Below, piece by piece: positions 52,827 to 64,000 of a stretch of 64,000 bases of DNA. How positions within the stretch are numbered: position 1 is the first letter of the stretch; every line of letters begins with the position of its first letter. Location: positions 124,001 to 188,000 of the forward strand of contig JARGSG010000070.1 of the NCBI GenBank assembly GCA_030374805.1, in the 5' to 3' direction. Made by a program: the position numbers and the translations under genes. The stretch is from Gracilaria gracilis (taxonomy: Eukaryota; Rhodophyta; Florideophyceae; Gracilariales; Gracilariaceae). Under the pieces are notes generated by a model that did not search any database, was not told the DNA's origin, and worked only from the letters and a program-made list of their open reading frames with translations.

Positions 52827-55800
52827 TGAAATGGGTTGACGCTTAATCCCCGGGAGGAGTTGAGCACTCGCCGTCGCCGGCCGTCCTTTATTTTGCACGC
52901 AAAGTGGAACGTGTGGACACTATGGCACGTTCCACTTTGTGGCCAGGACTACGTCACTCACACCGTCCCTCGCAAACATGCTTGTAGAGCGATGAATTGC
53001 GCATAAACTATTCTGCACTATAAACCGAAGGTGGCTGCCGTTAAAAACCTTTGCCGCAGTAAAACCCAGTAGGAAAAAATCTGCGTGTCTAAGGAAAAGG
53101 TAAAGCACCATACAAAATTTCCACTCGAAAGACATCTATGGTCACCAAAACAAAAGAGAATGCAAAAACATAGAAGTTATATAGGTTAGTAATCAAACAA
53201 ATTTCAAGCGCTACGAAAACAGACCGCAGAGCAGCTCGAGACTTTCTAGGGCATCATGCTTCAAAGACTTCGTTAGGATGTCGGCAGGTTGTACCTCAGT
53301 GGGAATTCCCTCTACTCTTACAATCTTATCTTTCACAAGCTTTTTAACATAGTGATACTTCAAACCAATATGCTTGTTCCTTTCCGAAGTCTTTCAATTC
53401 TTGGCGATAGACAGTGCCGTTGAACTGTCCGTAAAGATATTGATCGGGTACATACTAGGTTTTTCATTTGTAAGAACTTCGTCATTGCAAAGTTTCCAAA
53501 AGAGCCTACGCATCCACGTCAAGGCCTTTCCGCCATGTGACAGTGCGATATATTCTGCCTCGCCAGACGACACCGCAATGAGCGTTTGTTTCTTCGTCGT
53601 CCACATAACCGGCGCTTCATTCACCTTTATCAATACTCCCGTTGTCGATTTTCTGGTGTCACGGCTTCCAGCCCAGTCTGCATCACAGTATGCTTCCATT
53701 GGTGCTGAGTTATTTGAAAGAAAAAATAGTCCAAGGCCCTTCGTACCATTCAAATATCTTATTACTCTCTTTTCAAGTCCCATGTGCCTCATCAGGGGTA
53801 ATGTACTTTCCTTGCCAGCATTGAAGCTGCAAACATTATATCCAGTCTAGAGGATACGGCGAGGTACATCAAATATCCTACCAGCTTTCGGTAGCGACCG
53901 TGAAGCGCCGATTAGAGCTGTTGCTCATCATCACTTCGACTCGTAAGGTCGCAAGGGGAAGGCAACGGCATCCGCGCAGGGTCGGAGTTCCACAGCCCAT
54001 ATTCTCTCAACATCTTATCGATGTATCTTGTTTGGCGGACCTTAATTCCATTCCTATTCCGTTCTAGGTCCATTTCAATAAAGGACTTTGCTTCACCAAG
54101 AAACTTCACCTGGAAGAGTTTCTGCATCTCGATCTTAAAGTCTTTGAGGAGAGAATAAGAATTGGATAGCATAAGGATGTCATCAACAACAACGACGAGG
54201 TTCAGTATGCCACTCCTGGATTTCTACAAGTATAGGCGGCTATCCGTGCTTGATTGATTGGAACCGTGACGTATTAGCTCGTCGTGAAGTAGGGAGCCCC
54301 AAATTTGTCCCGCCTGTCATGCCCCGTAGATTGATTACTTAAGTAGGCAGACCTTTCCAGGGACGTAGGAGGATCCAGAGGAGTTCTGGGGTTGTTCCAT
54401 TAAGAGGGGCTCCTCGAGGTCTCCGTATAAGTAGGCGTTACTGATATCCATGGTTTCCATTATTAGGCCCTGAGCCGCTGCCTTGGCGATAGCGAGGCGA
54501 ATAGCCTCGAGCCGTGCCACTGGCGCGTACAGATTGTCCGAGTCGAAGTCCAAGTAAGGACGTTGCTTGTCGCCCCGGATTACGCAGCGTGCTTTAACAA
54601 GAACCTTAGGAGGATCAGCGCTTACATGTTTAACGGTAAAGGTCCATAAGAATGGGAGCGGTTTCATTCCTGGCTTCCTGTCCACCAGCTCCCATGTGTT
54701 CCTGCTGACGAGTGCGTTGAACTCTCTGTCTATCGCTTCAGCCCATTCGGGGAGAAGTCTAGCTTCTTCGAATCTTATGTGTGCTTTGCCCGCCTCTCTG
54801 AGATCTTGGAAACGCGACTGAGCGACCATGCAGTGAGCCGGGGATGCATCCATATGTTCTTCATCCTCTTCCTCCATCTTGTTCTCGGCCTCGATCCGTC
54901 GGAGGGAGGAGAAGTCGATGAGTTCGCTTAATGAAGGTAGAGATTCCTTCGCCACCTTAAAATCCCTATCTCGGAACTTGATTACTTTCCGGATTGAAGG
55001 AATATATATTCTTAGTAAGGTGCGAGGGCTTTGCATGCCTACGAAGTGACCAGGGAGGGCGCGAGGAAGTAACTTCTTGTTTGCGACTGTGTCCGAGCTG
55101 TAGATGAATGCGTGTCCTGGTTGCCCAAACTTCATGATATTCGTGAAGTCAGGCTTCTTTCCAAACCAGAGGGTGTAGGGTATCTTCATATCTACGCGAG
55201 AGTTCGGCAGGCGGTTCCTCAGATAGTTGGCGTGAGATATGGCATCTTCCCAGAGTTGTAGGGGAAGCTGGGAAGCTTGCAGAAAGGTCCGTGCCATCTT
55301 CCACAAGTCTTGAATGATCTTTTCGGCTACGCCATATGATTGATGAGCGTACGGTGGTGCGTATTCGAGAATCATACCGCTTTCCATTGCGTACGTGACA
55401 AAGTCGTCCGATCTGTTCCCACCCGCCCCGTCAAGGCGAACGCGGTACACTCTGTTGGGAGAGAGTTCGTTCTCCGCGCGAGCCTTGTACCATCAAATCG
55501 ACTGGAAGAACTGAGACTTTTTGTCTAGGAAGTAAACTGAGCAAGCTCTTGTGTTATCGTCGATGAGTACCTGGATGTACGTTGACCCTTGTAGTGATGG
55601 AGGGCTGATGGGGCCGGTGATATCGGTATGAGTGAGTTCCAATGGTTTAGAGGCAACCGATGTGGAGTGTTGTAGTGGTGCACGTTTGCTTCCAGCGTGT
55701 ATGCAAGGGGTGCAGTGTACGTTAGCGATTTCCGATGAGGAAAGTGGTGGAACTCCGTCGCATTGATCCACGAATGCCCGAAGTCTTTCTCTTCCTGGAT

Positions 55801-58800
55801 GTCCTAGTTTCTCATGCCAGTCTTTGGCAGTGTTTCCTGGGGATAGCATGGCGCCTTGTGCTCGAGGGGAAGGTACCGGATTTGGTAGAGGGTATAGGCC
55901 GTCCCTGGGGAAAGACCTGTACAATGTTTGCCAAGAGGATAGATCCTTGAGATCGAATCCCGTTAGTCCTTGCTCGTTTGATAACTCGACGCGGACGTGT
56001 TGCGAGAGAACTGAGAGTGAAACTAGGTTAGAGTCGAAAGACGGAGTGTGTTTCGCGCGTAGTATAATACCTTCTCCGATAGGCAGTTTGATGGTGCCAT
56101 GGGCTATGATATCTGAAGATGTATCGCACGTGCGCACGGTTTGGCGTCGTGTTGTATTGTACTCCCAGAAAGAGTTCCTGTCCTTGATGAAAACATGAGT
56201 GGCGCCCGAGTCTAACCATGTGTGAAGGATTTCGCTAGGAGAGGCACTTGCTTGCGCGATAGCGACAAAACCACGAGGTGTGCCGTCTTCGTGGTGGTTG
56301 TTGTTGCGTTTGTTTCCTTGTCGACGGTTACTACTTCCCTTGTTCGGGCCGTTGGTGGTGTCCCAGTCCTTGCTAGGACTGTTTGTATTGTTGTGATAGT
56401 TTCGATTGCGACTTCGTCTTCTGTGGCGACCATCCCTTTGGCTGGGTGCGTTATTGTTCGTGCCTTTGCGGGACCAGCATTCGGATCGTATGTGTCCGAT
56501 TCGTTCACAGTTCCAGCATTCGATGCCTTTCGTTCTCTTTCGCTGGTGTTTGAAGGCAGTATTCGACTTATGTGCCGCAGGGTAAGGATGTTTGCCGTCT
56601 TTCTTTGGGTCCGTTGCTTTAGCTGTGCTCGAGGATGAGCGATGGTTCCGGCGATCCATTTCAGAACGTACGAGTGAAACGACTTGGTCGTAGTCCATGT
56701 TGTTTGCGTCGGCGAGTAACGTGATCGCCATCAAGGAGTCTGAAAGTGTCCGAAGTAGTGTAGCAGTTCGCTCACGGTCGGATAGAGGATCGCCCAGACG
56801 GGCGAGTTCTAGGAATGTGGTTTCCATTTGTAGGAGATGTTGTTGTATATCCTCGCCGTCTTTGAATGTAAATGGGCTTAGCTTCTGTCGTAGGTTCATT
56901 TTGGACTGGATGTTGTCCTTCTTGTAGGTGGACTCCAGTTTGGTTTATACCTCCAGAGCAGTGCAGTGGTCTCGTTCGAGGAGTTCGGATACGGCAATTA
57001 TTGGTTGAGTTCCTAAATTCTGCACGATGGCAGATCGGGCCTTACGATCGGCGTCGAGCCAATGAATTTGGGATTCTTCTGTTCCTTCATCAGGTCGAGG
57101 GTCGGACAGGACGAACAATACTTGACCCGAGTGCATAATGTCTCGTACGTATATGCGCCAAGTGTAATAGTCCGCGGTGCCCTTTAGTCGCGGGATGCGC
57201 TTTGACTCGTGTTCTTTTTCCGCTTCCATCGCGGAGTTACCTCGACGCGGGAGCAGAGGGGCTGCTGCAAGTTGCAGTCTTCACCAGTCCCCTACTGGGT
57301 GAGGGTTTCTTCTTGTTCAGAGTCACTGGCAGGGGGTGCTAGCCCCGTACTCCTAACGGTCAGACCTCTGGCTCCGGGTTAACTCTCTTCTGGTGAGACA
57401 CGCTTTGGTTTGGCCTCCCAAGTTCTGCGTGCTTCAGAACGAGGTGCTTTGACGGCTACGAGACGTCCAGAGGAGGTTACTAACAGAGAGATATGTTTTC
57501 ACCAGTGTGCCCTCTCTAGCCTCTTGCGTCGTACGAGCGGGGCGATCTTCTCTGTTATGCTTCGATGGCACGGAAAACTCGGGCTGAACGACGAAACACC
57601 CCGTCACCGTCGGAAGACAGAGCACTCCCCAGCAGAGCCAGTTATACGGAGTGGTATCAGATCCAACGGTTTGGTACAAGACCCCTGTCAATTCCCTGCC
57701 GGTCTTCAGCTTGCGAGTAGTCCTTGCCAACAAAGTGCCAGCTTCCTGAATCAGGGAGCCAACACAGGCTCTTAATCAACAGGCGCAACTTCCCCCCCCT
57801 TAAATACACGACACCACACAGCTTCCCGTGGGCCAGCGAGACTTCAAAACTCAACCTGTAGTTCTGGACCAGGGAGACAACCCAATGCCTGGTGCGCCAA
57901 CACATCGCGCCCCGTAGACAAAGTAGGTTCTACGGGGGGGTGTGTTGCTGCAGCGCGGCCAAGAAACGCGTGGCGATGCGGCTGGTGGCGAAAGGCGAGA
58001 AAGCGCGGCCAAATGCAGGTGTAGCATGGCGGCCGAAGGCCGACGAGGGGGCGCGGCCAATGAAGAAAGGTGGCGCGGCCGGAGGAGAGGGACGGCACGG
58101 TCGAAAACGCAGGCAAGGCGGCGCGGCCAATGTTTAACGAGGCGGTGCGGCCAAGATGCGGTGACCAGGTGCGGTGCACAGGCGTGGTTGGGATGTGCGG
58201 GGGTATGGAGAGATACACCGGCCACGGCGGAGAGGTGGAAGTGTGAAGCGCGGGAAACCAGACACGAAAGAGAGGTGTGGGTGTGAAGTGGGTTATCACG
58301 CGCGGCGGTTTCGCGCGACGGTAAGGGTGTGTGGCCAGGCGCTGCGCGTAGGTGCAATGGCGGAATGCGGTGGCAAGGCGCGGTGCGAGAGCCTGTGAGT
58401 GCGGTGCAGCAGCGAAAACAAGCCAGAATGAGGTGATTCCAAGGTACGGTGGCGAAACGCGGAGATGGGATGCGACCGGTGGTTTTTCGAGGAAGCACGG
58501 CAATGGGGTTCGGAGGCGAGGTGCCGCTAGAGGACATGGCGGCTACGCGCCGCCAGGCGGGGCCGCGAGGTGCGGTACGCAATAAAAAGTGTGATGGCGA
58601 ACAGCGGTGTCGTTTGGGAAAGGCAACGAGGGCGCGGAGTGGTGGCGGGAGCGGGGGGGGGGAGGGGGGGGGAAGGGAAATTTTTTGCTCTCGGTGCGGT
58701 CGGAGGAATTGGGCAGCGATGGCTACCATGAAATGGGTTGACGCTTAATCCCCGGGAGGAGTTGAGCACTCGCCGTCGCCGGCCGTCCTTTATTTTGCAC

Positions 58801-58864
58801 GCAAAGTGGAACGTGTGGACACTATGGCACGTTCCACTTTGTGGCCAGGACTACGTCACTCACA
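52827..58864 (-). mobile_element. Copia-type LTR retrotransposon, broken, recent
   Basis: A 6038-bp element with 136-bp LTRs at 52827-52962 and 58729-58864 that look identical by eye. They run TGAAATGGG to CACTCACA and are flanked by the 5-bp target duplication GAAGT (52822-52826 and 58865-58869). Coding order on the minus strand is gag with a CCHC knuckle, protease, integrase, reverse transcriptase, RNase H, which is the Copia order. A tRNA-type primer site beginning TGGTAGC adjoins the 5' LTR at about 58711-58728, and a purine-rich tract (GAGGGACGG) adjoins the 3' LTR. A GC-rich leader of about 1.5 kb (57240-58728) with repeated GCGCGGCCAA-like motifs precedes gag. The coding region is interrupted, at about four places. 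Identical LTRs mean the insertion is young. Confidence 0.93.
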
Positions 58865-59031
58865 GAAGTTGAGCCCAAAAGGAGAGCAGTGACGCGCACC
58901 GATACGCCGCACGCCGTGGCATTTTCAACTGTAAACTACAGTGAACTTTACACTACTGTTGTGAGAGTGTACTTTTAAGTACAGTTGCACAGCAGCCGTC
59001 GTGCCTCATAGCGCATGTACCTTCGTACCTT
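58865..59031. other. Right flank of the Copia insertion, gene A promoter remnant
   Basis: After the duplication GAAGT come AAAAGGAGAGCAGTGACGCG and CGCACGCCGTGGC, which align with the inverted gene A promoter (GAAAGGAAAGCAGTCACGTG) but have lost CACGTG. The Copia element therefore landed in or beside an array unit. Confidence 0.5.
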
Positions 59032-59340
59032 CACCAGCGTGCATGTCAGCACAAGCTCCATTTCGATTCTTAACGCTAACCTACCAAGCGTAGCGTTTCC
59101 GATTATCTTTGCGCTCGCGCTGCTTGTTCACCAGGTCGCCTGTGTTTTGAGGCAGCTGCAATCGCGGCGCTGATTATCGCAAAAGCTACATATGATACTC
59201 ACCAACTTGAGCGGAAGACTACAGTCTAGAAGCTCATTCGTCACTGATAATTGCGATTTGAACAATTGCGATTTGAACGCGGTCTATCGCTGGTACCAGC
59301 GGTACCAAGGCTATGATGAAAGAGTGGATACTTGAATTTA

Positions 59341-60687
59341 TTAAGTTGTATCCTCTTTCATTTCAATCATCTCGGTGTTTGGAATCCACGCGAGATACAG
59401 CCCAGTTTCGGTGGCCACCGAACGCAGCTTGCGAGCTAGTTTTTGCAGCTCAAAGGGCTCGCGCCGCAAGTCATCTTGTTGTAAAGCAGCCCACATTGAG
59501 TAAGAGTGAGTGAATACGGTCACCCCACCTCCAAAGCCCTCCGGTATGTGATCGACCCCACGACTCATGGCCATGGCCTCTGCAGAGTAAGAACAAAACT
59601 GATATGGAGCTTTGACTACACCAGTTTCTTTCCTCTCCTTAATTCTCCACCATACGTCGTAAGTGGCACTCACAGTTTGTGGTTCCAAGATTATGAATCG
59701 GGACGTTTTCCCAAGTAAATCAGTTCCTCTTAGATCACCTTTTTCGAACGTATACGCTCTGTAGAATCCGTTTTCAAACTGTACCCAGCAACAGGGATCT
59801 GTACCTCGGCGGACTTGAAACGCCGAAACGCACAGATCCACCTCTGCCCCTTTTGTGACGAAGTGCAATGTCCCTGCACACCACTTCCCTTCAAGCTCCA
59901 CCACGACCTTGATTGGGGTTTCGGGTCTGTGCTCATCACTGAAATTAGTGATGGAAACATCGCACCATACTTCAATTTGTACAGGAAGTATTATCGCCCG
60001 CAGCTCTTCTGCGGCAGCGTGCTGTAACGCTGGCACATTTTTGCGGCAGCGTGCTGAGACGAAGAAAACGTTGCTTAGATATTGTGCATCGCTTTCATGG
60101 GGTGCTTTTGGAGGATGTGAAACTATCACTTTCCTCTCAAGCTTCTTTGCCACCCGTTTCATGATGGGCTTCTTCTTTTCCTGTTGGCCCCTAGAATATG
60201 TCTGGGGGCCCATCTTCTCTGTCGTCAGAACGTCACGACATAGCTCCTTGGAGAGAGCCTTCATGGCTTTCTTTGGTGACAATAGACCTTCAATAAAAAC
60301 AGGAGCTTGAGTCTCAACTGGGACACTCGTGCCATCCCCACTCCTAACGACCCCATTGCCGCAACGGGACTCGAACAGAGCTACCATCCTACCCACATGA
60401 CCAGATAAGTGGTTCTTAAGGTCATGGTGGGAAATGATTGGGGGCTGTTCCACCTCGGTGACGTTCTGTCCCCAATTGTTGTTCATATTTGCCATCGACT
60501 TCCTGAAAGCCGATTCATCTGGTATCGGCGTCGGACGTTGCTTTCCAAAACAGCCTAGTTTGGCCGATACTTTTGCCCGAATGCTTCGTAACTTCTCACG
60601 TATAAAGCTAACCGAACGAAGTCCACTTCTTCGACAACTGCTTTTCTCCTCTTGCTTACAAAACGTTTTCATGTTCACGTTCATCAT
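59341..60687 (-). CDS. Gene B copy 2r (intact), mirror of copy 2
   Basis: 448 residues from the ATG at 60687. It differs from the left copy at only a handful of residues (for example PHESD for PRESD near 197, RKNV for RTNV near 215, AII for AKI near 231, CRDV for CGDV near 150). The frame is open further upstream through the leader because of one extra base, but no earlier ATG exists. The frame has stayed open in both arms despite substitutions, which suggests the protein is or was recently under selection. Its TATA box is at 60809-60815 on the minus strand. Confidence 0.72.
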   Translation of the reverse strand: MMNVNMKTFCKQEEKSSCRRSGLRSVSFIREKLRSIRAKVSAKLGCFGKQRPTPIPDESAFRKSMANMNNNWGQNVTEVEQPPIISHHDLKNHLSGHVGRMVALFESRCGNGVVRSGDGTSVPVETQAPVFIEGLLSPKKAMKALSKELCRDVLTTEKMGPQTYSRGQQEKKKPIMKRVAKKLERKVIVSHPPKAPHESDAQYLSNVFFVSARCRKNVPALQHAAAEELRAIILPVQIEVWCDVSITNFSDEHRPETPIKVVVELEGKWCAGTLHFVTKGAEVDLCVSAFQVRRGTDPCCWVQFENGFYRAYTFEKGDLRGTDLLGKTSRFIILEPQTVSATYDVWWRIKERKETGVVKAPYQFCSYSAEAMAMSRGVDHIPEGFGGGVTVFTHSYSMWAALQQDDLRREPFELQKLARKLRSVATETGLYLAWIPNTEMIEMKEDTT

Positions 60688-61850
60688 GTCCACAAAGTGT
60701 AAATTAAACAGTTGTTTCACACCAGAAGCTCCTTCGATTGTTCACTGGTATCGACTGAGTCTGGCGACCAGAACTTCAGGTCAGCGATTCCGTCTCCCAA
60801 TCCTCGCCTTTTATACTGAAGTTCAGCGGCTGGGGTCGAATGAATGAAGGAGAGTTGGTATGTGTTTCATACAAATGCACTCTCCTTTTTATCCCAACAG
60901 TAGATCATTATGTCTGTCGCAAGAAATGCACAAGAGAGCGTATTCGCACTTATGTACGCACCTGAAGCATTGATATTTCATCGCAGTCCTCACTCGTTTC
61001 GTTTCCGGGTCCAAAATATGTGCGACACTCTGCTTCGCATGAACGGCGACCAGCGACTTGCATTTGGTTGCATGTTGATTATCCCGCAATTTGATGAGAA
61101 CCAACGTGCATTCGAATGCAATCACACTCAATGCAACTTACTGGTTGCATATATGCTCTCAAGAGCTCTCCCAAGCGACACGAACTCACTCCTATACAGG
61201 CTCTGTATATCATCATCATCAGGTGCTTCCACATTTTCACAAACTTTTTGTCCCACATTTATGTATACATACCTCCACTTTCAGTTTCGACTATAAGAAG
61301 CGACACTGTGGTAGAAGAGAGAATATCGCCGACATTCATTCTCCGCATGATGAAAATTTCGTTCCCCAAATTCGTGGCGACGACTCACAACAACCGCACG
61401 GCAACAGTACAATCCACGACGCTCATGATCTGGTACGTTGTTCACACAAAGCTCAACGCACACGCCAATTCCACTTTCTCGAGCTCTGACGACAAACTGG
61501 GTTCAGGTTGTTATTCAGAACATACGTTTGGACGTCAAGTTGTTTTTCTCAACCTCAATATAGTGAAAGCGGATGGAAGAAGCATCATCTGTAACTTTAC
61601 CTGTGTGGGTCATTTTGACAAACGCAGCAATGCAGCGGCGTTGATCTCCCGGAGATTTGATTTCTCATGAAGGGGCGAAAGGAAAGCAGTCACGTGCGGT
61701 GATGCGCCGTGGCGGTTTGAAGCGCACCTTCACCAGCGCGCGTGCGAGGGGCGCCATTTCGGTTGGGTAGCGGTCCCTTTTCGTTTCTGACGAGCTTTGC
61801 GTGTGCTCCTTTTCCATCATACGCCGCCTTGGGAGCGGCGCGGCGGCCTT
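60688..61850. promoter_or_regulatory. Shared divergent promoter block, mirror of unit 2
   Basis: Inverted copy of 43620-44783 with the gene B TATA box (60809-60815, minus) and gene A G-box (61691-61696). The two arms are almost identical here. Confidence 0.65.
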
Positions 61851-61859
61851 GCTCTTCCA

Positions 61860-62763
61860 TCGTTTGGCGCACGAAGATCTTCGTGATGATCGCAAGACTT
61901 ACACACCAACCTTTGTCGCGCACCTGTGCCATGAAGAAACCCACATCTTGGGAGCTCAGTCATCACTCTCCCTTCGAGCTGGAAGTTGGCAGCAAGTTTC
62001 CATGCTGAAGATTTGTAGGCTTTCCAGGTTTTGGGGAATGGTACGTTTTGCTGCATCCTTTGCACAGCGCGATGGGCTGCAAACAAACGCTAGCATCCGG
62101 ATCACAACTGTACCACCAACCAAGACCCCGATTTCCACTTCCACCATGCCAGCAACCACCCTGAACACCATTGACTAGACAATATTCGTTCGGTGTACAT
62201 ATGGGGCGGACATGCTTGAGGTACTGGTGGGGGTGTGAGTTTCCGCAAGCCCACTCGACGACGTCATGCCCGAGGGTGTAAGAGTGGGCTATAACCCCGA
62301 CCGCGACCAGCACAAGTACTCTACCCCCTTCGATTCCCTTTTCATCCCGAAAACGCTTGCACGCCTACTGATGTTGGGCATGTTTACTGGTTGCGCTGTG
62401 GGTTTGATAAGCCAATAACGAAATCAGGCGAATTGTGGGTATCTCTCCGTAACGTTTCCATTCGTTTCGAAGCAGTAGAACGCCAAGATCCAAGTGCGAT
62501 GCTGGAAGGTAATCGTAACGACTCTCATTTCTTTGTACAGCCATCACTATTTTCCATTGGTGCGATCAACCACGCTTGTGCCAGTTCAAGCAGTTTCAAC
62601 AGCAGCAGCCCATCGCGAGCACCTCTTCTGCTATACCGTCGAGGCCTATAACTAGGCGTGTTGGGGAGCCACAATCACTGCCTCGTCGCCATCATCGCTT
62701 ACGCCTCTGGTGCGGGAGTATATGCCCACCGCTATTCGCGTGGAGGGTTTGGATCGGGATGAT
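61860..62763 (+). pseudogene. Gene A copy 2r, decayed
   Basis: Mirror of gene A copy 2. It shares the same losses (zinc-finger cysteines, splice donor), so gene A was already broken before the arm was duplicated, or conversion spread the damage. SGELWVSLRNVSIRFEAVER remains readable. Confidence 0.7.
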
Positions 62764-63606
62764 AACAGTTCCTGAAACGAATGCTATCCTCGATGACCTG
62801 TATCTTCAAACCGAAACATCCTTGGCGCCACTGAAGTTCTATCCTGAACAAGATAGCTACAGTTACGAGGCCTCATCACCAATTACATCATCGATTACCT
62901 TGTGCATGGCTTTCGCTTGCGCCTGTTATCTGGGATTGAGGTTCTCTTGCAATCGAAGGAAGAAGTACTGTCTTTCAGGAGAGGACTTGTGGAGCAATTG
63001 AATTCGTACACGTCTAAGCCCTCTATTGCGCGTAGAGCCAACCTCATTGTCAACAGTGTATCCCATTATGTGCTGGACGTCCACGCCCGCAGTTTCGATT
63101 TCAGCACTACCATCATTATCTTCAGCACATAACTCCGAATTTTCAACGGAACAACAGCGCTTATACCTTGAGATTCTACTTTTCTCGAAGTAGCAGGAGT
63201 GCTTCACTATCTACACACAACTTCTGCTTCTGCTGCTTTATCATTTCCATCATCATGCCGTTCTTCTTTTTCTTTTTTCTTCTTGGACTTTATTTCTTTT
63301 TTGCTGTGTTGAAGGAGAATTATTTCGGGAGAAAGTTCTTCAAGAAAGTCAAGAACATTTGTGGCAATTGGCGAGTCATATCTCTAGGCGAAAAATTACA
63401 TCGCTCTACCGGTGCCGTCAATACTAAGAGGCTCCCGATGGCTGGAATCGTGGCTTTAACGCCAAGGTGTGCCAATTGGGTTGTGGACATGGTCACCAAT
63501 CGGGAGTAGTACTTTTGATGTACTAGCATGTCCACTGTTCGTTTTCAATCATGACAGTGGGTTAAGAGTCCACGAGATATGTCCCGTACAAGGATATTTC
63601 GTTAGG
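62764..63606. other. Spacer, mirror of 41866-42708
   Basis: Inverted copy of the left-arm spacer; no gene recognised. Confidence 0.45.
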
Positions 63607-64000
63607 CTAGCCCGCTTGTACCCAGCAACAGGGATCTGTACCTCGGCGGACTCGAAACGCCGAAACGCACAGATCCACCTCTGCCCCTTTTGTGACAAAA
63701 TGCAATGTCCCTGCACACCACTTCCCTTCAAGCTCCACCACGACCTTGATTGGGTTTTCGGGTCTGTGCTCATCACTGAAATTAGTGATGGAAACATCGC
63801 ACCATACTTCAATTTGTACAGGAAGTATTTTCGCCCGCAGCTCTTCTGCGGCAGCGTGCTGTAACGCTGGCACATTTTTGCGGCAGCGTGCTGAGACGAA
63901 GAAAACGTTGCTTAGATACTGTGCATCGCTTTCATGGGGTGCTTTTGGAGGATGTGAAACTATCACTTTCCTCTCAAGCCTCTTTGCCACCCGTTTCATG
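63607..64000 (-). pseudogene. Gene B copy 1r, truncated, continues past the window
   Basis: Mirror of gene B copy 1, cut short at the same point after CCWVQ. The part in the window is open for 131 codons (KRVAKRLERKVIVSHPPKAP onward) where the left-arm copy is not. Its 5' part lies outside the window, so its full state is unknown. Confidence 0.65.

Larger units (their letters stand above)
59032..64000. repeat. Large inverted repeat, right arm (runs off the window)
   Basis: Mirror image of 41472-46440. It contains gene B copy 2r (59341-60687, leftward), the promoter block, gene A copy 2r and the start of gene B copy 1r. By eye it differs from the left arm by scattered substitutions and a few small indels (for example near 60685, and 62570-62660 against 42800-42900). 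It continues past the right edge. Confidence 0.9.

Noticed and set aside
57851-58729. 292-codon frame in the Copia leader
   Set aside because: It is GC-rich repeated leader sequence and lacks any gag or pol motif.
60688-60720. N-terminal extension of gene B copy 2r (11 codons, KQLFNLHFVD)
   Set aside because: It would need a GTG start; the ATG at 60687 matches the left copy, where the extension is out of frame.

Overview
The window is nuclear DNA from a photosynthetic eukaryote, most likely a unicellular red alga. The evidence is plastid-targeted proteins (a Tic22-like translocon protein, a thylakoid-lumen pentapeptide protein, a lumenal cyclophilin), few short GT-AG introns, TATA-box promoters, and ordinary eukaryotic machinery: SAGA Ada3, a U2AF65-like factor, WDR48/UAF1, CHMP2/Vps2 and a SAC3/GANP protein. 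The genus cannot be fixed from sequence alone. I found no tRNA, rRNA or CRISPR array.

Positions 1-35.6 kb are a normal gene-dense region of about 20 host genes on both strands. In order they are: RPUSD2/Pus9-like pseudouridine synthase; lumenal pentapeptide protein (3 exons); Tic22; a large protein with a C-terminal KA1-like fold; CHMP2 (2 exons); lumenal cyclophilin (6 exons); an acidic membrane protein; a Lon-N-domain protein; cytochrome b561; PPIL3-type cyclophilin; a RING-H2 protein; an RsfS/Iojap protein; a small serine-rich protein; a bZIP factor; Ada3 (4 exons); the U2AF65-like protein; a coiled-coil membrane protein; WDR48; and SAC3/GANP. From about 17.5 to 27 kb the DNA is much richer in GC and CpG, with homopolymer and triplet tracts.

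Positions 35.9-64 kb are an accessory region that looks quite different. It is an array of diverged copies of one unit: gene A leftward, a roughly 1 kb shared promoter region, and gene B rightward. Gene A (intact copy at 37139-38004, one intron) encodes a Cys4 zinc finger, a Tudor-like segment and a SUMO-interaction-like tail. Gene B (intact copies at 44784-46130 and 59341-60687) encodes a 448-residue protein of no family I recognise, with a basic N-terminus and a conserved C-terminal half. Other A and B copies are decayed. One stretch of at least 5 kb is present twice as a near-perfect inverted repeat (about 41.47-46.44 kb against 59.03-64.0 kb), and its copies share patchwork differences that suggest gene conversion. 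The array has been hit by a recent Copia LTR retrotransposon (52827-58864, now broken), a 779-bp retroposon-like insert with 12-bp target duplications, a MITE-like palindrome, two foldback hairpins and a 129-bp minisatellite. This A/B array is the best candidate here for an undescribed system.
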